From positions 2,262,001 through 2,326,000 of the forward strand of contig NZ_CP045423.1 in the NCBI RefSeq assembly GCF_009363855.1: a stretch of 64,000 bases of DNA, in the 5' to 3' direction. Below the pieces are notes generated by a model. The model was not told where the DNA came from, did not search any database, and saw only the letters and a list, made by a program, of their open reading frames with translations. The position numbers and the translations under genes are program-made. Positions 1 to 8,651 of this stretch are shown here, in pieces (position 1 is the stretch's first letter; each line of letters opens with the position of its first letter). Source of the stretch: Microvirga thermotolerans (GTDB taxonomy: Bacteria; Pseudomonadota; Alphaproteobacteria; Rhizobiales; Beijerinckiaceae).

Positions 1-1
1 C

Positions 2-85
2 TTCACGGGGGATTATCCGACCCCGCTGACCGATCTGGCCGTCGCGACGCCCCGCCGCCTTTCCCTCCTCGCCGAAGCGGACTGA
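2..85 (+). CDS. purF: Amidophosphoribosyltransferase, C-terminal end (partial)
   Basis: The last 27 codons of a gene that enters from outside the window; the stop is TGA at 83-85. The readable peptide starts FTGDYPTPLTD and ends LLAEAD. A Cys/Phe-Thr-Gly-(Asp/Glu)-Tyr-Pro-Thr segment close to the C-terminus is typical of PurF, the glutamine phosphoribosylpyrophosphate amidotransferase that opens de novo purine synthesis. It stops 7 bases before the next start codon, so it is probably co-transcribed with the SDR gene. In my recollection a purF-SDR pair recurs in Hyphomicrobiales. Identification rests on a short tail only. Confidence 0.7.
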   Translation, partial: FTGDYPTPLTDLAVATPRRLSLLAEAD

Positions 86-92
86 TCCCTCC

Positions 93-836
93 ATGAGCAA
101 GCCACTCTCCAACCGCGTCGCGGTCGTCACCGGCGCGTCCCGCGGCATCGGCCGGGCCGCCGCGCTCGCTTTGGCCGAAGCGGGCGCGCACGTCGTCGCC
201 CTCGCCCGTACCCAGGGAGCCCTCGAGTCCCTCGACGACGAGATCCGCGCCAGGGGCTCCACCGCGACCCTCGTTCCCGTGGACCTGAAGGATTTCGACG
301 CCCTCGACCGTCTCGGCGCCGCCATCCACGAGCGCTGGGGCAAGCTCGACATCCTGCTCGGCAATGCGGGCATCCTGGGCGAGCTCGCTCCCATCACCCA
401 CGTGGACCAGCCCGTCTGGGACGCGGTGATGGCGATCAACGTCACCGCCAACTACCGCCTGATCCGCTCCCTCGATCCGCTGCTGCGCGCCTCGGATGCG
501 GGCCGCGCGATCTTCGTCACCTCCGGCGCCGCGGACAAATGCACCGCCTACTGGGGCGTCTATGCCGTGTCCAAGGCGGCCCTGAACGCTCTGGTGCGGA
601 CCTATGCCGCGGAGACGGTGAAGACCCCGGTCCGGGTCATGCTCCTCAGCCCCGGCCCCCTGGCGACGGCCATGCGCCGCGCCGCCATGCCGGGCGAGGA
701 CCAGTCGACCCTCAGGAAGCCGGAGGATCTCGCGCCCCACGTGGTGAAGCTGGCGCTGCCGGACTGGACGGAAACGGGCAAGATCTACGACTTCGCCCAG
801 GGCGGGAAGGTGCTCACGCCGCAGATGCCGGCGTGA
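93..836 (+). CDS. SDR-family NAD(P)-dependent oxidoreductase
   Basis: A 247-residue classical short-chain dehydrogenase/reductase, probably cytosolic. It has the cofactor-binding TGASRGIG motif at residues 13-20, the NAG motif near 91-93, and the catalytic Tyr157-x3-Lys161 pair (YAVSK), with a Thr-Ser-Gly stretch upstream that supplies the active-site Ser. The length is normal for the classical subfamily. It follows the purF end by 7 bases, so it is the distal gene of that transcript, and a strong intrinsic terminator follows at 863-889. Substrate cannot be deduced; the purF linkage does not prove a role in purine metabolism. Confidence 0.9.
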   Translation: MSKPLSNRVAVVTGASRGIGRAAALALAEAGAHVVALARTQGALESLDDEIRARGSTATLVPVDLKDFDALDRLGAAIHERWGKLDILLGNAGILGELAPITHVDQPVWDAVMAINVTANYRLIRSLDPLLRASDAGRAIFVTSGAADKCTAYWGVYAVSKAALNALVRTYAAETVKTPVRVMLLSPGPLATAMRRAAMPGEDQSTLRKPEDLAPHVVKLALPDWTETGKIYDFAQGGKVLTPQMPA

Positions 837-862
837 ACGGTCCGTCATGCCTCGACCATCCC

Positions 863-889
863 GGGCGGCCGCCGAGGCCGCCCTTTTTT
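863..889 (+). terminator. Intrinsic terminator after purF-SDR
   Basis: A perfect 8-bp GC stem (863-870 with 876-883), a 5-base loop and six T residues, 27 bases after the SDR stop codon. It closes the purF-SDR transcript. Confidence 0.9.
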
Positions 890-960
890 CGGAAGGATGC
901 AATCGGCACAAGCCGGAAGTCTTCATCCAGAATTCAGGTTGCTCAAACTAGGCTGATGTT

Positions 961-1000
961 TGCCGCAAGATGAATTTCCTATTGCCGTCATCTTGCGGCA
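961..1000. promoter_or_regulatory. 13-bp perfect inverted repeat upstream of the SbmA/BacA-like gene
   Basis: TGCCGCAAGATGA at 961-973 is repeated exactly in inverted orientation at 988-1000, with a 14-base spacer. There is no T-run, so it is not a normal terminator. It lies 90-200 bases before the possible start codons of the downstream transporter, a normal place for an operator or a leader hairpin. The binding protein is unknown. The rest of 890-1156 shows nothing I recognise. Confidence 0.5.
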
Positions 1001-1156
1001 GCGCATCAACTGTCAGCGGAATACGAGACAATAATCACAAAAACTTCTTCCTGCCCGGCGACTGCCGTTTAGGGCAAGGCCGGTCCGGAAATGACGGCAG
1101 ACGGGAATGGCGCCGGAAGAGCAGCCTGCCCGGACTGCCGCCGTGGGGCAAAATCC

Positions 1157-2905
1157 ATGTATCTTCAGACCACCGCGCCGGCCGTCGAGCCGGCGCAACG
1201 CGGGCGGGCGCGCCTCGTCCGGACGATCTCGGCCGACAACGGAGCCCTGGCCTTCCTTCGGGATGTCTGGCTGCTCGCAAGGCCCTACTGGCAGTCGGAG
1301 GAGAAAGCCTACGCCCGCCGCATGCTGGCGCTGCTTCTCGCCATCAAGTTCGCGACGATCTGGATCTGCGTGCAGCAGAACCACTGGTACGCCGATTTCT
1401 ACGCGGCGATCGAGAGTCGTGAACTCGGGCGCTTCCTGAAGGAGGTCGGGATCTTCGGGCTGATCGCGACCGGTTTCGTAGGCTCCCTCGTCTACTCGCA
1501 CTGGGTGGCCGAAAGCCTGAAGCTGCGCTGGCGCGACTGGCTCGTCCGGCGTTACACGGAGGACTGGCTCTCCAACCGCGCCTATTATCGGCTGCAGCTC
1601 GGCGAGACGGAGGCCGTCAACCCGGATCAGCGGATCGTCGAGGACCTGGGCCTCTTCGCCGGGCAGACGGTCAATCTGGTGGTAGGCTTTCTCGACGTGT
1701 CCGTCAGCCTCTGCGCCTTCACCGCGATCCTGTGGGGTCTGAGCGGCACGATTACCGTCGCGGGCATATCGGTCGCCGGATACATGGTGTTCGCTGTCTT
1801 CGGCTACACGTTTCTCGCAAGCTGGCTCACCCATCTCATCGGCCATCCGCTCGCCCGGCTGCACACGGCGAACCAGAACCTCGAGAGCGACTTCCGCTTC
1901 GGGCTGGTGCGGCTGCGCGAGAATGCCGAGACGGTGGCCTTCTACCGTGGCGAGATGCGCGAAGCGGCCCTGCTCGACGAGCGCTGGGGAAAGGTGGTCC
2001 GGAACTTCTGGGGCATCCTGCGCAGGGAGCGGTCCATCGCCTGGTTCTCCCATTCCCACGGTCAGTTCAGCATCGTCCTGCCGTTCCTGCTCGCGGCGCC
2101 GCGCTATTTCAGCGGCCAGATCGCCTTCGCCCAGGTCATGCAGATCGCGGCGGCCTGCGGAGCGGTGCAGTCCTGCCTGAATTTCTTCATTACGAGCTAC
2201 GGCCAGATCGCGCAGTGGCGCGCCACGACGGACCGCCTCACGACCTTCCGCGCGCAGCTGGACGGGGCGCGGGAGACGCCCTCCTCTGCCGTGGAGACGA
2301 CACAGGGCGGCGACCGACTCGCCGTGCGCGGTCTCGATCTCCTGCTCCCGTCCTGCGCCCCTCTCGTCACGGGCCTCGATCTCAGCGTCGCGGCGGGCGA
2401 GGCGGTGCTGATCAAGGGATCGTCGGGAGCGGGCAAGAGCACCATGCTCCGGGCCATCGCGGGACTCTGGCCCTATGCGCGCGGACAGGTCTCCTTCATG
2501 GAAGGCGACGTGTTCTTCGTGCCCCAGAAGCCCTACCTGCCGCTCGGCACGCTGCGGCAAGCTGCGCTCTACCCGTCGGCGGAGGCCAGCGACGATGAGA
2601 TCCGGGAAGCCCTTGCCGCCGCGCGCCTCGCGCACCTCGCCGGCAGACTCGACGAGGTCGATCACTGGAGCCATCGTCTTTCGGGCGGCGAGCAGCAGCG
2701 CCTGGCCTTTGCTCGCCTGCTTCTCGCCAGACCCGCAACCGTCTTTCTCGACGAGGCGACCTCCGCGCTCGACGAGGAGACGGAGCGGCATCTCTACACG
2801 CTGCTGCGGGAGGCCCCCTGGAAACCGACCATCCTCAGCATCGGGCATCGCTCCACCCTGGACCGCTTTCACGACCGGACATTCGAGCTGAAGAGCGCAG
2901 CGTAG
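1157..2905 (+). CDS. SbmA/BacA-related ABC transporter with fused ATPase (YddA/BclA type)
   Basis: An inner-membrane half-transporter that joins a membrane domain related to SbmA/BacA (ABC_membrane_2 type) to a C-terminal nucleotide-binding domain. The membrane part carries the family-like NHWYADFY stretch near residue 70. The ATPase has Walker A GSSGAGKST near 421-429, signature LSGGEQQ near 506 and Walker B TVFLDEAT near 528. Relatives take up peptides, including antimicrobial or plant NCR peptides (BclA of Bradyrhizobium), or affect very-long-chain fatty acids. The start at 1157 has GGGG eight bases upstream; an in-frame ATG at 1091 would add 22 residues and has no better Shine-Dalgarno. 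It stands alone, convergent with der. The substrate is inference from the family. Confidence 0.85.
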   Translation: MYLQTTAPAVEPAQRGRARLVRTISADNGALAFLRDVWLLARPYWQSEEKAYARRMLALLLAIKFATIWICVQQNHWYADFYAAIESRELGRFLKEVGIFGLIATGFVGSLVYSHWVAESLKLRWRDWLVRRYTEDWLSNRAYYRLQLGETEAVNPDQRIVEDLGLFAGQTVNLVVGFLDVSVSLCAFTAILWGLSGTITVAGISVAGYMVFAVFGYTFLASWLTHLIGHPLARLHTANQNLESDFRFGLVRLRENAETVAFYRGEMREAALLDERWGKVVRNFWGILRRERSIAWFSHSHGQFSIVLPFLLAAPRYFSGQIAFAQVMQIAAACGAVQSCLNFFITSYGQIAQWRATTDRLTTFRAQLDGARETPSSAVETTQGGDRLAVRGLDLLLPSCAPLVTGLDLSVAAGEAVLIKGSSGAGKSTMLRAIAGLWPYARGQVSFMEGDVFFVPQKPYLPLGTLRQAALYPSAEASDDEIREALAAARLAHLAGRLDEVDHWSHRLSGGEQQRLAFARLLLARPATVFLDEATSALDEETERHLYTLLREAPWKPTILSIGHRSTLDRFHDRTFELKSAA

Positions 2906-2960
2906 AGCATGGAACGCATGAGCCGCAGCCGGCCCTGCCTGAAGACGCACGGTCGGAAAG

Positions 2961-3000
2961 CTCGAAGCATCGGATTCGCATTCACGTCCGATGCTTCGAG
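2961..3000. repeat. 14-bp-stem palindrome, dispersed-repeat family copy 1
   Basis: Perfect arms 2961-2974 and 2987-3000 around a 12-base loop, between two convergent genes. The core (GCATCGGA ... TCCGATGC) is shared with the copy at 62591-62624, and GAGCATCGG/CCGATGCTC arms occur at 39199-39248, so it belongs to a dispersed palindrome family. It could also end transcripts from both sides. Confidence 0.75.
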
Positions 3001-3005
3001 AGCGC

Positions 3006-4355
3006 CTATTTCCGATCCCTGTCGAACGGATTCTTTCCCATCCGGAGGGACACGCGGATCGGCACGCCGGGGAGGTCGAACGCCTCGCGGATGCCGTTGA
3101 CGAGATAGCGGGTATAGCTCTTCGGCAGGGCGTCGAGCTGGTTCCCGAAGATGGCGAAGTGCGGCGGGCGGGCCTTCACCTGCGTCATGTAGCGGATCTT
3201 GATCCGCCGTCCCGACACCGCCGGCGGCGGGTTGGTCTCGATCGCCTCGGCCAGCCACTGGTTGAGGCGGGCGGTGGGGATGCGCCGGTTCCAGGTCTCG
3301 TGCACCTGGACGACGGCCTTCATGAGGTTGTCGATGCCGCTGCCGGCGAGGCCGGAGAGCGGCACCACGGGGGCGCCCTTCACCTGGGGCAGGAGCCGGG
3401 CCGCCTTCTCCTTCAGCTCCTTCAGGAGCCCCGGCTGGTCCGCGACGAGATCCCACTTGTTGAGGCCGATGACGAGCGCCCGCCCCTCCTGCTCCACGAG
3501 GTCGACGATGGACAGGTCCTGCTTCTCGAAGGGAATTGTCGCGTCGAGGAGGACCACCACCACCTCCGCGAAGCGGACCGCCCGCAGGGCGTCGGCCACG
3601 GAGAGCTTCTCCAGCTTGTCCTCGACCCGGGCGCGCTTGCGCAGCCCCGCCGTGTCGAACAGCTTGAAGGGGCGGCCGCGCCAGGTCCAGTCGAGGGAGA
3701 TCGAATCGCGGGTGATGCCCGCCTCCGGGCCGGTGAGCAGGCGCTCCTCGCCCAGCATCCGGTTGACGAGGGTCGACTTGCCCGCATTCGGACGGCCCAC
3801 GATGGCGACCTGAAGGGGCTTGCCCGGCTCCTCTTCCTCGTCCTCCGTCTCGTCCCCCGGCTCGGGGAAATAGGGCATCAGGGCCTCGAAGAGGTCGGCC
3901 ATGCCCTCCCCGTGCTCGGCGGAGAGGGGGACCGGCTCGCCCAGGCCCAGGGAATAGGCCTCGTAGGCGCCGGCCAGACCGGCGCCGCCCTCCGCCTTGT
4001 TGGCGATCAGGATCACCGGCTTGCCGGAGCGGCGTACCAATTCCGCGAAGGGCCGGTCGGCGGGGAGGATGCCCACGCGGGCATCGATGACGAAGAGGAT
4101 GACGTCCGCATCCCCGATGGCGGCCTCGGTCTGGGCGCGCATGCGCCCGAGAAGGGACTCCTCGGTCGATTCCTCGAGGCCCGCCGTGTCGACGACGCGG
4201 AATTCCAGGTCGCCGAGGCGCGCCTCGCCTTCGCGCCGGTCGCGGGTCACCCCCGGCCGGTCGTCCACGAGGGCCAGCTTCTTGCCGACCAGCCGGTTGA
4301 ACAGGGTCGACTTGCCGACATTCGGCCGCCCGACAATGGCGACGGTAGGCGTCAT
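3006..4355 (-). CDS. der: Ribosome-assembly GTPase Der (EngA)
   Basis: A 449-residue essential GTPase that acts in 50S subunit maturation. It has two tandem GTPase domains: the first P-loop GRPNVGKS is at residues 9-16, the second GRPNAGKS near 186-193, with NKAE and NKWD as the two G4 motifs. A C-terminal KH-like domain follows (from about 360). The acidic linker between the G domains ([10 protein letters not shown]) is normal for the family. It lies 19 bases downstream of the TPR protein on the same strand. In many proteobacteria yfgM-bamB-der are neighbours; here bamB is absent from between them. Confidence 0.97.
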   Translation of the reverse strand: MTPTVAIVGRPNVGKSTLFNRLVGKKLALVDDRPGVTRDRREGEARLGDLEFRVVDTAGLEESTEESLLGRMRAQTEAAIGDADVILFVIDARVGILPADRPFAELVRRSGKPVILIANKAEGGAGLAGAYEAYSLGLGEPVPLSAEHGEGMADLFEALMPYFPEPGDETEDEEEEPGKPLQVAIVGRPNAGKSTLVNRMLGEERLLTGPEAGITRDSISLDWTWRGRPFKLFDTAGLRKRARVEDKLEKLSVADALRAVRFAEVVVVLLDATIPFEKQDLSIVDLVEQEGRALVIGLNKWDLVADQPGLLKELKEKAARLLPQVKGAPVVPLSGLAGSGIDNLMKAVVQVHETWNRRIPTARLNQWLAEAIETNPPPAVSGRRIKIRYMTQVKARPPHFAIFGNQLDALPKSYTRYLVNGIREAFDLPGVPIRVSLRMGKNPFDRDRK

Positions 4356-4374
4356 GTCCTGCCTCGCCTTCCTC

Positions 4375-5046
4375 TCACTGGGTCACGGGAACGGGACCGC
4401 CCGCCACGAGGGCAGTATACACTGCCAGGCGCTGCTTGAGGGCCGGCGGCGTCTCGCGGTCGGCGGCGATCTGGTCGAACCACTTGCCCGCATAGTCCAT
4501 GTCGCCGGCCTTCAGGCCGGAGAGGCCGAGGAGTTCGCGGGCCGAGTGGCGCCAGGGATTCTCGGGCGCGGCGAGCCGTTCGAGATCCGGACGGATCCTG
4601 GCCGGCTCGGCACTGTCGAGCCGCAGCCACGCGGCCCGCAGGCGGGCGAGATCCTGCCAGAGGGGGCTCAGGCGCCCGTCCTTGGCGAGGGCGTCGTAGG
4701 CGGAAGCGCCGTTCTCCGCGTTCTGCTGGCCCAGCTCGGCGGCCAGCCGGAAGCGGGCGAGCAGGCCATAGCCGCCGTCGCCTTCCCTGGCGAGGCTCTC
4801 GAGCGCGGCCTCGGCGTCCTTGCCCTTGTCCTCGCGGGAGAGCTTCAGGGCGTCCTCGTAGCGGACGGCGGCGGCCTGGGCCCGGGTTTCCTGCGAATGC
4901 TCCCAGTAGCGCCAGCCGCCGACGGCGGCCACGACAAGGACGGCGGCGCCGATGATGACCCCGTTGTAACGCTTCCAGATCTGGGCGATCTGGTCACGGC
5001 GATATTCCTCGTCGACCTCGCGGATGAACTCGTCGTTCGAAACCAT
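4375..5046 (-). CDS. YfgM-like tetratricopeptide membrane protein
   Basis: A 223-residue protein with a short cytosolic N-terminus, one transmembrane helix at about residues 29-46 ([16 protein letters not shown]) and a periplasmic helical region typical of the TPR_21/YfgM family. YfgM partners the SecYEG-PpiD machinery and protein quality control. The helices rich in Ala, Leu and Glu after residue 60 fit degenerate TPRs. It is directly upstream of der, the conserved position of yfgM. Function is by family and context; no catalytic motif is expected. Confidence 0.75.
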   Translation of the reverse strand: MVSNDEFIREVDEEYRRDQIAQIWKRYNGVIIGAAVLVVAAVGGWRYWEHSQETRAQAAAVRYEDALKLSREDKGKDAEAALESLAREGDGGYGLLARFRLAAELGQQNAENGASAYDALAKDGRLSPLWQDLARLRAAWLRLDSAEPARIRPDLERLAAPENPWRHSARELLGLSGLKAGDMDYAGKWFDQIAADRETPPALKQRLAVYTALVAGGPVPVTQ

Positions 5047-5162
5047 AAGTCTCCTGCGGCCGGGACCGCCTCCTCAATCGAAGTGGGTCGCCTAGCACAG
5101 CCCCCCGATGAAGGCGAGAGGCCGAATGCGCCCGGAGCGCCGCATCCGCCCCGAATCCGGCT

Positions 5163-5756
5163 TCACCCCCTGCCCGGCAGGGTCGGAACGCCGATCAGGA
5201 GCGGGTGCAGCCAGAAAGCGAAGGCGAGATAGATCGCCGTGCCCGCCCCGAGGGCCAGAAGGTCGTTCCGGGTATCGTGGCGGCCGGCCATCGGCGCGCC
5301 GTGCTCCGCCGCCACGTCCCGGCGCTTGGCGCCAATCCGCGCCAGTACCGCCCAGATCAGGAACGACCCGAACAGGAGGATCGAGCCGAGATCCCCGTTG
5401 GCGAGAAGATGGGCGAGGGCCCACGCCTTCACGCCGGCGAGCATCGGATGCCTGAGCGTGCGCCTGATCCGCCCCGGCAGGTAGGCTGCGGCAAGGGCGA
5501 CGAAGGCGAACCAGACGAGGAGCAGGGCGAGATGGCGGGTCCAGACCGGAGGGTCCCAGACCGGAATGTAGCCTTGGGCCCGGTAGCGGCCGAACCCGAT
5601 GGCAATCAACACGATCCCCGCCAGGGACAGGAGGGAATAGATGCCCTTGTAGGGCCCCTCCCCGAAACGGCCGACCAGCTCGGCGCGAGACTTGCGCGCC
5701 ATGCTGAAGGAATGGGTGCCGAGGAAAACGATCAGGCCAAGGATCAGCAGCGTCAC
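5163..5756 (-). CDS. nnrU: NnrU family membrane protein
   Basis: A small polytopic inner-membrane protein (about 197 residues, five or six predicted helices) of the NnrU family, named from nitrite/nitric-oxide reduction clusters. Features are an N-terminal LILGLIVFLGTHS helix and the RHPMLAGVKAWALAHLLANGD region, like isoprenylcysteine-methyltransferase/MAPEG-type proteins. The chosen start is a GTG at 5756, with GGGG eight bases upstream; longer in-frame starts exist up to 5792. No nir or nor gene is nearby, so a denitrification role is not supported here. The same fold occurs in carotenoid isomerase-like Z-ISO. Confidence 0.8.
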   Translation of the reverse strand: MTLLILGLIVFLGTHSFSMARKSRAELVGRFGEGPYKGIYSLLSLAGIVLIAIGFGRYRAQGYIPVWDPPVWTRHLALLLVWFAFVALAAAYLPGRIRRTLRHPMLAGVKAWALAHLLANGDLGSILLFGSFLIWAVLARIGAKRRDVAAEHGAPMAGRHDTRNDLLALGAGTAIYLAFAFWLHPLLIGVPTLPGRG

Positions 5757-6028
5757 GGTCACGTCCCCACGATGTGAGGCAGACCATAGCAAGGCCGGTC
5801 TCCGGCCGCCACCGGCGAAGGCGGCGCGGGGCAGGTGCGATCCTTGCCCCGGACGCGGCGGCGCGGATCATAACTTTCAAGGGCGCACCCCCCTTGTGAC
5901 ACGAATGCATAGGGGGTACTCGCCTTAAGTCGAGTATGGTCGGGGGGCTCGGGCTCTAGCGAAGAGACCGCAACTTCGTTAGCACACCCTGACAAAACCA
6001 ACGAACGAACGATCAGGGGAAGAACCGG

Positions 6029-6649
6029 ATGACAGCATTCCTGAAGCTGTCCCAGGCCATCGACGCATTGAACGAGCGCCTGGGAAAGACCGTGGCCTGG
6101 GCCATCGTCGTGGCCATCCTGGTCTCGGCGATCAACGCGATCATCCGGAGGGTCTTCGGCGTCTCGTCGAACGCCTGGCTCGAGCTGCAATGGTACCTGT
6201 TCGGAGCGGTGTTCATGCTCTGCTCGCCCTGGACCCTGAAGGTGAACGAGCACATCCGCATCGACATCGTCTCGAACATGCTCTCCAGGCGTAAGCGGGA
6301 CTGGATCGACCTGCTCGGCCACGTTTTCTTCCTGTTCCCCTTCGTGGCGATCATGCTCTGGCTGAGCGTGCCGTACTTCATCAAGTCCTACCAGTCCGGC
6401 GAGGTCTCCTCGAACGCGGGCGGCCTGCTGATCTGGCCGGCCAAGGGGATGATCCTTCTGGGTTTCATCTTCCTCGCCCTGCAGTGGCTGAGCGAGCTGA
6501 TCAAGCGCATCGCCATCATGCGCGGCGTCATCGCGGACGAGCACGCGCCGGTCCACAGCGCGGAGGCCGAGGCGGAGCGGCTCCTGCAGGAACTCGGCGA
6601 CGCGAACGCGCCTGCGCACGGCGAACCGCCCGGCGACGGCATCCGCTGA
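6029..6649 (+). CDS. dctQ: TRAP transporter small permease subunit (DctQ)
   Basis: A 206-residue inner-membrane protein with four hydrophobic helices, the family-typical ELQWYLFGAVFML segment near residue 50 and a long hydrophilic C-terminal tail. It pairs with the large permease 40 bases downstream to form the membrane part of a tripartite ATP-independent periplasmic transporter for an organic acid. GGGGAAG 6 bases before the ATG is the ribosome site. The 272 bases upstream (5757-6028) hold no gene; a weak CAAGGG/CCCTTG dyad at 5878-5896 is the only structure. No periplasmic DctP is encoded nearby. Confidence 0.92.
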   Translation: MTAFLKLSQAIDALNERLGKTVAWAIVVAILVSAINAIIRRVFGVSSNAWLELQWYLFGAVFMLCSPWTLKVNEHIRIDIVSNMLSRRKRDWIDLLGHVFFLFPFVAIMLWLSVPYFIKSYQSGEVSSNAGGLLIWPAKGMILLGFIFLALQWLSELIKRIAIMRGVIADEHAPVHSAEAEAERLLQELGDANAPAHGEPPGDGIR

Positions 6650-6689
6650 TCCCGCCGACGCCTCGCCACCCCTTCCGGAGTTTCCGTTC

Positions 6690-8573
6690 ATGGCCCAGCT
6701 GATTGCCCAGAACCTCGCGCCGATCATGTTCGCGGCGCTCGTCGTCTTCCTGCTCCTCGGCTATCCCGTCGCCTTCTCGCTGGCGGCGAACGGCCTGCTC
6801 TTCTTCTTCATCGCGGTGGAACTCGCTCCGCTCGCCCCCGAGAGCATCAACCTCTCCTGGCCCCTGCTCCAGGCCCTGCCCGACCGCATCTACGGCACCA
6901 TGTCGAACGAGGTGCTCCTGGCGGTGCCGTTCTTCACCTTCATGGGGTTGATCCTGGAACGCTCCGGCATGGCGGAGGACCTGCTCGACACCATCGGCCA
7001 GCTCTTCGGCCCGGTGCGCGGCGGCCTCGCCTACGCCGTGATCTTCGTGGGCGCGCTGCTCGCCGCCACCACAGGCGTCGTGGCGGCCTCGGTGATCTCC
7101 ATGGGCCTGATCTCGCTCCCCATCATGCTGCGCTACGGCTATGACCGGCGGCTCGCCTCCGGCGTCATCGCCGCCTCGGGCACCCTGGCGCAGATCATCC
7201 CGCCGTCCCTGGTGCTCATCGTCATGGCCGACCAGCTCGGCCGCTCCGTGGGCGACATGTACGAAGGCGCGTTCCTGCCTGGCCTGATCCTCTCGGGCCT
7301 CTACGCCGGCTACGTGCTGCTGATGTCGATCGTCTATCCCAAGTCGGCCCCCGGCCTGCCGCCGGAGGCGATCGGCTATCGCGAGCCCAACGGCGCGCGC
7401 GGCGTCTGGCAGCTCGGCATCCTCGTCGTCTTCTCCGGCCTCGTGGGCTACTACGTGCTCTCGCAGACCAGCACCAAGGCGGGCGCCGACTTCGTCATCC
7501 TGACCATCTGCGTTGCGACCGTGGTCGCCCTCATCTGCGCCCTCATGAACCGTATGCTCGGCGCGAAGCGCATCGCCATCTCGGCCGTCCTCACGGCCGC
7601 GCTGATCGCGCTCTACCTGGTCCTGCGCAACAACGGGAGCTCCCTGGCGCTCGCGCTCGAAATGGTAGCCGCCGGCGCGCTCTATGCGCTCGTCGTCGGC
7701 ATCCTCGAACGTTTCACCGGCTTCAGGCTGATGTCGCGGATGGCCGAGCAGGTGACGTTCGTGATGGTCCCCCCGCTCCTGCTCATCTTCCTCGTGCTCG
7801 GCACCATCTTCATCGGCCTTGCGACGCCGACGGAAGGCGGCGCCATGGGCGCCCTGGGCTCGGTCATCCTCGCGGCGGTGAAGCGCCGGCTCGACAACAA
7901 CCCGAACCGCTTCAACGTCACCCTCCTGCGCCAGGCAACGGAGGCGACCGCGAAACTTTCGGCCTTCGTGCTGTTCATCCTGATCGGCGCGCGCGTGTTC
8001 TCGCTCACCTTCTACGGCGTGAACGGCCACGTGTGGGTCGAGCACCTGCTGACCTCCCTGCCGGGCGGCCAGATCGGCTTCCTCGTCTTCGTGAACGTGC
8101 TCGTCTTCCTGCTCGCGTTCTTCCTCGACTTCTTCGAGCTGGCCTTCATCATCATCCCGCTCCTCGGCCCCGCCGCCGAGAAGCTCGGGATCGACCTGAT
8201 CTGGTTCGGTGTCATCCTGGGCGTGAACATGCAGACCTCGTTCATGCACCCGCCCTTCGGCTTCTCGCTGTTCTTCCTGCGCTCGGTCGCTCCGAAGGAG
8301 CCCTATATCGACCGGGTGACCGGCAAGCGGATGGAGCCCATCACCACGGGCCAGATCTACTGGGGCGCCATTCCCTTCGTGGTGATCCAGCTCATCATGG
8401 TCGCCATCGTCGTGCTCTTCCCGCAGATCGTGATGCACTACAAGGGATCCGCCACGAAGGTCGACCCGGCCGCCGTGCAGAAGAAGCTCGACGAGCTGCT
8501 GGTTCCCGGCATCGGCCCCGGCGGCGGCGATCTTCCCGGCCTCAACTTCGACGAGCCGCCGAAGATCCAGTAG
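6690..8573 (+). CDS. dctM: TRAP transporter large permease subunit (DctM), long form
   Basis: A 627-residue sodium-coupled transport subunit. Common DctM proteins are about 425-450 residues. This one belongs to the long subtype, with extra hydrophobic helices in the middle (about residues 230-350) before the second half begins near MAEQVTFVMVPPLLLIFL. Recognisable DctM signatures are the VPFFTFMGLILERSG segment near residue 80, ASGTLAQIIPPSLVLIVM near 170, and FLVLGTIFIGLATPTEGGAMGALG near 365. The C-terminus has an extended soluble tail rich in Gly and Pro. It is co-transcribed with dctQ and ended by the terminator at 8594-8621. The substrate is unknown without the binding protein. Confidence 0.92.
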   Translation: MAQLIAQNLAPIMFAALVVFLLLGYPVAFSLAANGLLFFFIAVELAPLAPESINLSWPLLQALPDRIYGTMSNEVLLAVPFFTFMGLILERSGMAEDLLDTIGQLFGPVRGGLAYAVIFVGALLAATTGVVAASVISMGLISLPIMLRYGYDRRLASGVIAASGTLAQIIPPSLVLIVMADQLGRSVGDMYEGAFLPGLILSGLYAGYVLLMSIVYPKSAPGLPPEAIGYREPNGARGVWQLGILVVFSGLVGYYVLSQTSTKAGADFVILTICVATVVALICALMNRMLGAKRIAISAVLTAALIALYLVLRNNGSSLALALEMVAAGALYALVVGILERFTGFRLMSRMAEQVTFVMVPPLLLIFLVLGTIFIGLATPTEGGAMGALGSVILAAVKRRLDNNPNRFNVTLLRQATEATAKLSAFVLFILIGARVFSLTFYGVNGHVWVEHLLTSLPGGQIGFLVFVNVLVFLLAFFLDFFELAFIIIPLLGPAAEKLGIDLIWFGVILGVNMQTSFMHPPFGFSLFFLRSVAPKEPYIDRVTGKRMEPITTGQIYWGAIPFVVIQLIMVAIVVLFPQIVMHYKGSATKVDPAAVQKKLDELLVPGIGPGGGDLPGLNFDEPPKIQ

Positions 8574-8593
8574 GCGGACCGGCGCGGAAAACG

Positions 8594-8621
8594 AAAAGGC
8601 AGGCTCCTGGCCTGCCTTTTT
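8594..8621. terminator. Bidirectional intrinsic terminator between dctM and an AKR gene
   Basis: A perfect 10-bp stem (8594-8603 with 8611-8620) with A-rich and T-rich outer ends, so it can terminate transcripts from both convergent genes. Confidence 0.9.
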
Positions 8622-8651
8622 GCCGTTCGGCTCCCTTCGGGGAGGGCCGTC

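Noticed and set aside
1013-2950. Very long minus-strand open frame opposite the ABC transporter
   Set aside because: High-GC shadow frame: Arg/Gly/Asp/His-rich composition, no domain, and the plus-strand frame has clear ABC motifs. The same applies to 6528-8438, 15094-17457, 24823-27420 and 35931-38387 on the minus strand and 24831-28001 on the plus strand.
5163-5756. Denitrification locus because of nnrU
   Set aside because: No nitrite, nitric-oxide or nitrous-oxide reductase genes or Fnr/Nnr regulators nearby.
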